DNA from: CAZZKE01 sp964655005
Lineage (GTDB): Bacteria > Pseudomonadota > Alphaproteobacteria > Rhodospirillales > JABHCV01
NCBI GenBank assembly: GCA_964655005.1
Contig: CAZZKE010000091.1
Span: 1 to 9,749 of the forward strand
Length of the DNA: 9,749 nt
Direction: 5' to 3'
Below the pieces are notes generated by a model. It was not told the DNA's origin, ran no database searches, and saw nothing but the letters and a program-made list of their open reading frames with translations. The position numbers and the translations under genes are program-made. This document shows, piece by piece, positions 7,516-9,749 of this stretch; positions within the stretch are counted from its first letter, which is position 1, and every line of letters begins with the position of its first letter.

Positions 7516-8004
7516 ATGAGCTTCATCGCGCGCAGCATTAAGGCTTTTTTCCTGACCGAGCTGCTGACCGGCATGTCGCTGACCCTGCGCTACATGTTTC
7601 GCCAGAAGGTAACGCTTGATTATCCGTATGAAAAAGGCCCCCTGAGCCCGCGCTTTCGCGGCGAACATGCGCTGCGGCGCTATCCGAACGGCGAGGAACG
7701 CTGTATCGCATGCAAACTGTGCGAAGCCGTTTGCCCGGCCCAGGCGATTACCATCGAGGCCGAACCACGCGATGACGGCTCGCGCCGGACTACCCGCTAT
7801 GATATCGACATGACCAAGTGCATATTCTGCGGCTACTGCGAAGAGGCCTGCCCGGTCGATGCCATCGTCGAAGGCCCGAATTTCGAATACGCCACGGAAA
7901 CCCGCGAAGAACTGATGTACGACAAGAACAGGTTGCTGGCCAACGGCGAGCGCTGGGAAATTGAAATCGCCGAACGGCTCACCATGGATGCGCCGTACCG
8001 ATGA
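7516..8004 (+). CDS. nuoI: NADH-quinone oxidoreductase subunit I (23 kDa, N6a/N6b)
   Basis: NuoI (162 residues, the usual alphaproteobacterial length) is an 8Fe ferredoxin-type protein that carries clusters N6a and N6b between NuoG and the N2 cluster of NuoB. The two CxxCxxCxxxCP motifs are complete: C63, C66, C69, C73 (CIACKLCEAVCPAQAI) and C102, C105, C108, C112 (CIFCGYCEEACPVDAI). As in the family, the fourth cysteine of each motif serves the other cluster. The N-terminal amphipathic region (SFIARSIKAFFLTELLTGM) probably lies along the membrane. YPYEKGPLSPRFRGEHALRR (36-55) is the conserved stretch before the first cluster motif. ATG 7516 follows the nuoH stop by two bases, with a G-run (7501-7507) ahead of it. 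The frame remains open upstream inside nuoH, but this is only a shadow of that gene. Confidence 0.97.
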   Translation: MSFIARSIKAFFLTELLTGMSLTLRYMFRQKVTLDYPYEKGPLSPRFRGEHALRRYPNGEERCIACKLCEAVCPAQAITIEAEPRDDGSRRTTRYDIDMTKCIFCGYCEEACPVDAIVEGPNFEYATETREELMYDKNRLLANGERWEIEIAERLTMDAPYR

Positions 8005-8007
8005 GGA
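8003..8007 (+). promoter_or_regulatory. Ribosome binding site deciding the nuoJ start
   Basis: GAGGA overlaps the nuoI stop codon and lies seven bases before the ATG at 8015. It argues against in-frame ATGs at 7961 and 7988, whose extensions are polar (MRRTDEDHS) and read through the end of nuoI. The ATG at 8001, which overlaps the nuoI stop as ATGA, is in another frame and closes after five codons. Confidence 0.6.
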
Positions 8008-8014
8008 CCATTCG

Positions 8015-8623
8015 ATGATTATCCAGGGATTGACCTTTTACATGTTTGCGCTGATCGCCATCGCCTCCGGTGTGATGGTCATATCGGCGCGCAATCCGGT
8101 TCATTCGGTGTTGTTTCTGATTTTGGCGTTTTTCAATGCCGCCGGGCTGTTCGTGCTGCTTGGCGCCGAATTCCTGGCGATGATCCTGGTTATCGTTTAT
8201 GTCGGCGCGGTGGCGGTGTTGTTCATGTTCGTGGTGATGATGCTGGACATCAACTTCGTCGAATTGCGCCAGGGCTTTTTGCAGTACCTGCCGCTTGGTA
8301 TCGTGGTCGGCGTGGTGCTGGTGATCGAATTGGGGGTAATACTTGGCGGTTGGCATTTCGCGCCGGGAGCGGCGGCGCGGATCGCCCAGGCGACGCCGGA
8401 CGGAATCGCCAACACCCGGGCGCTCGGCAACATCGTTTACACCGATTACCTGTACCTGTTTCAGGCGGCGGGGATCATCCTGCTTATCGCCATGATCGGG
8501 GCCATCGTGCTGACCCACCGGAGCCGTCCCGGCGTCCGCAAGCAGCGTATCGCCGATCAACTGGCGCGGCAACCGGGCGACACGCTGGAAATCCGCAAGG
8601 TGGAAATAGGGAAGGGCATCTGA
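8015..8623 (+). CDS. nuoJ: NADH-quinone oxidoreductase subunit J (membrane)
   Basis: NuoJ (202 residues, mitochondrial ND6 counterpart) is a membrane subunit between NuoH/NuoA and NuoK. Five hydrophobic helices are visible at roughly 5-24, 29-49, 53-77, 92-112 and 147-167. The third helix, FLAMILVIVYVGAVAVLFMF (53-72), is the family's most conserved part. It contains Y62 and the glycine at 64, where a pi-bulge is known in solved structures and changes shape between complex states. E52 and D78 flank this helix. The tail after 168 (HRSRPGVRKQRIADQLARQ onward) is polar, positively charged and faces the cytoplasm, as in alphaproteobacterial relatives (from memory). ATG 8015 has GAGGA seven bases ahead. 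The gene begins 10 bases after nuoI, and its TGA overlaps the nuoK ATG by one base (TGATG). Confidence 0.95.
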   Translation: MIIQGLTFYMFALIAIASGVMVISARNPVHSVLFLILAFFNAAGLFVLLGAEFLAMILVIVYVGAVAVLFMFVVMMLDINFVELRQGFLQYLPLGIVVGVVLVIELGVILGGWHFAPGAAARIAQATPDGIANTRALGNIVYTDYLYLFQAAGIILLIAMIGAIVLTHRSRPGVRKQRIADQLARQPGDTLEIRKVEIGKGI

Positions 8624-8934
8624 TGTTTGAAATTGGCCTGACCCATTATTTGATCGTGGCGGCGATTTTGTTTTCGCTCGGCATCGTCGGCATATTCATT
8701 AACCGCAAGAACGTCATCATCATCCTGATGTCGGTGGAACTGATGCTGTTGGCCGTCAACATCAATCTGGTTGCATTTTCGTCATTCCTGGGCGATCTGG
8801 TCGGTCAGGTGTTCGCCATATTCGTGCTTACCGTGGCTGCCGCCGAAGCGGCCATCGGTCTGGCTATACTGGTCGTGTTCTTCCGCAATCGCGGCACCAT
8901 CGCGGTCGAAGAAATTAATGTGATGAAGGGGTAG
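8623..8934 (+). CDS. nuoK: NADH-quinone oxidoreductase subunit K (membrane)
   Basis: NuoK (103 residues, ND4L counterpart) is a three-helix membrane subunit between NuoJ and the antiporter-like NuoN. It resembles the MrpC subunit of cation antiporters. Hydrophobic segments fall at about 8-26, 31-53 and 61-87. The two membrane glutamates needed for proton transfer are present: E39 in ILMSVELMLLAVNINL and E75 in VLTVAAAEAAIGLAIL, corresponding to E36 and E72 of E. coli. The C-terminus is GTIAVEEINVMKG. GGGAAGGG (8609-8616) precedes the ATG by six bases, and the start shares one base with the nuoJ stop. In the upstream direction the frame is open to 8350 inside nuoJ; that part has no family character and is excluded. 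Length is normal. Confidence 0.97.
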   Translation: MFEIGLTHYLIVAAILFSLGIVGIFINRKNVIIILMSVELMLLAVNINLVAFSSFLGDLVGQVFAIFVLTVAAAEAAIGLAILVVFFRNRGTIAVEEINVMKG

Positions 8935-8941
8935 CGGAACG

Positions 8942-9749
8942 ATGATTGCAATAGCCGTATTCCTGCCGCTTCTGGGGTCTTTCCTGACCGGATTTCTGGC
9001 TTTCTCCGATGTCCGTGGCGACAAGGCCAAACAGGCGCGGGTGTTCCGCGCCGCCCACTGGATGACCTGTGGCTCGCTGGTCATTTCGGCGGTGCTGGCG
9101 ATAGTGATTTTCGTGGACGTGGCGCTTCGCGGCAACGCCCAAACGATACAACTGTTCACCTGGTTCAATTCCGGGTCGCTGGATGTTTCATGGGCCTTGA
9201 AGGTTGATACCCTGACGGCGGTGATGCTGATCGTGGTTACCGTGGTTTCGGCGATGGTCCATATCTATTCCATCGGCTACATGAGCCACGACCCCGACGT
9301 GCCCCGGTTCATGGCGTATCTGTCCCTGTTCACGTTCTTCATGTTGATGCTGGTGACCGCCGATAACCTGGTCCAGTTGTTCTTCGGCTGGGAAGGGGTC
9401 GGCCTGGCGTCGTATCTGCTGATCGGGTTCTGGTATAAAAAACCATCGGCCAACGCCGCCGCGATCAAGGCTTTCGTGGTTAACCGAATCGGCGACTTCG
9501 GTTTTCTGCTGGGTATTTTTACGGTTTTCGTAATATTCGACAGCGTCAACCTGGATACCATTTTTGCCGCCGCGCCGGACAAGGCAGATGCGACGCTCAA
9601 GGTGTTTGGCGGCGAATTTCAGGCCCTGACGGTAGCCAGTCTGCTGCTGTTCGTCGGCGCCATGGGCAAATCGGCGCAGCTTGGCCTGCATACCTGGCTG
9701 CCCGACGCCATGGAAGGCCCGACCCCGGTGTCGGCCCTGATCCACGCCG
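8942..9749 (+). CDS. nuoL: NADH-quinone oxidoreductase subunit L, 5' part only
   Basis: NuoL (ND5 counterpart) is the distal antiporter-like proton channel of the membrane arm. The gene runs off the right edge: 269 full codons plus one base are present, against roughly 600-700 for the whole family. Visible are the N-terminal helices, then the proton-antiporter family core from about residue 80. Key charged residues are in place: E151 in FFGWEGVGLASYLLIGFWY, D185 in NRIGDFGFLLG and K243 in AMGKSAQLGLHTWLPDAMEG. The first three correspond to E144, D178 and K229 of E. coli NuoL. The sequence ends in GPTPVSALIHA, also conserved. ATG 8942 begins seven bases after nuoK; AAGGGG at 8926-8931, inside the end of nuoK, is the best ribosome binding site at ten bases. 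The discontinuous helices of the second half and the long lateral helix lie beyond the window. Confidence 0.96.
   Translation, partial: MIAIAVFLPLLGSFLTGFLAFSDVRGDKAKQARVFRAAHWMTCGSLVISAVLAIVIFVDVALRGNAQTIQLFTWFNSGSLDVSWALKVDTLTAVMLIVVTVVSAMVHIYSIGYMSHDPDVPRFMAYLSLFTFFMLMLVTADNLVQLFFGWEGVGLASYLLIGFWYKKPSANAAAIKAFVVNRIGDFGFLLGIFTVFVIFDSVNLDTIFAAAPDKADATLKVFGGEFQALTVASLLLFVGAMGKSAQLGLHTWLPDAMEGPTPVSALIHA

Noticed and set aside
1..9749. Search for an undescribed system, mobile element, CRISPR array, RNA gene or horizontally acquired segment.
   Set aside because: Essentially every base is in a recognised complex I gene, with uniform composition by eye, no long repeats seen and no gap above 63 bases. 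There is no room for an additional system on the coding strand.

Overview
This window is an internal piece of a nuo operon, which encodes the proton-pumping NADH:quinone oxidoreductase (respiratory complex I). All genes are on the + strand in the order nuoA (3' end only), B, C, D, E, F, G, H, I, J, K, L (5' part only). Each identification rests on family-specific motifs read in the translations. No tRNA, rRNA, mobile element, CRISPR array, transporter, regulator or unassigned gene was seen.

The organism is most likely an alphaproteobacterium, probably of the Rhodospirillales type. The DNA is GC-rich by eye (not computed). NuoC and NuoD are separate genes, not the fused NuoCD of Escherichia coli. 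NuoB, D, F, H, I and K resemble mitochondrial and alphaproteobacterial forms from memory: NuoD has the FDRLDY and GSLDVVFGEIDR stretches, NuoI is 162 residues, and NuoG has the short mitochondrial-like layout without the extra N7 cluster cysteines. The genus cannot be fixed without a database search.

Layout: positions 1-119 are the end of nuoA; 110-646 nuoB; 647-709 the only gap longer than a few bases; 710-1342 nuoC; 1342-2520 nuoD; 2517-3128 nuoE; 3128-4417 nuoF; 4429-6486 nuoG; 6479-7513 nuoH; 7516-8004 nuoI; 8015-8623 nuoJ; 8623-8934 nuoK; 8942-9749 the start of nuoL. Neighbouring genes overlap by 1 to 10 bases or lie 2 to 11 bases apart, except at the 63-base nuoB/nuoC gap. This fits one polycistronic mRNA with translational coupling. 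The promoter would lie before nuoA, and the rest of nuoL with probable nuoM and nuoN would follow; all of these are outside the window.

How the products work together: NuoE, F and G form the NADH-oxidising module (FMN, N3, N1a, N1b, N4, N5). NuoB, C, D and I form the connecting module that carries electrons through N6a, N6b and N2 to quinone. NuoA, H, J, K and L belong to the membrane arm that couples quinone reduction to proton translocation. All expected cluster ligands and the main charged residues of the membrane subunits visible here are present, so the complex looks functional. I found no convincing undescribed system; the findings are small points about start sites, spacing and single residues.
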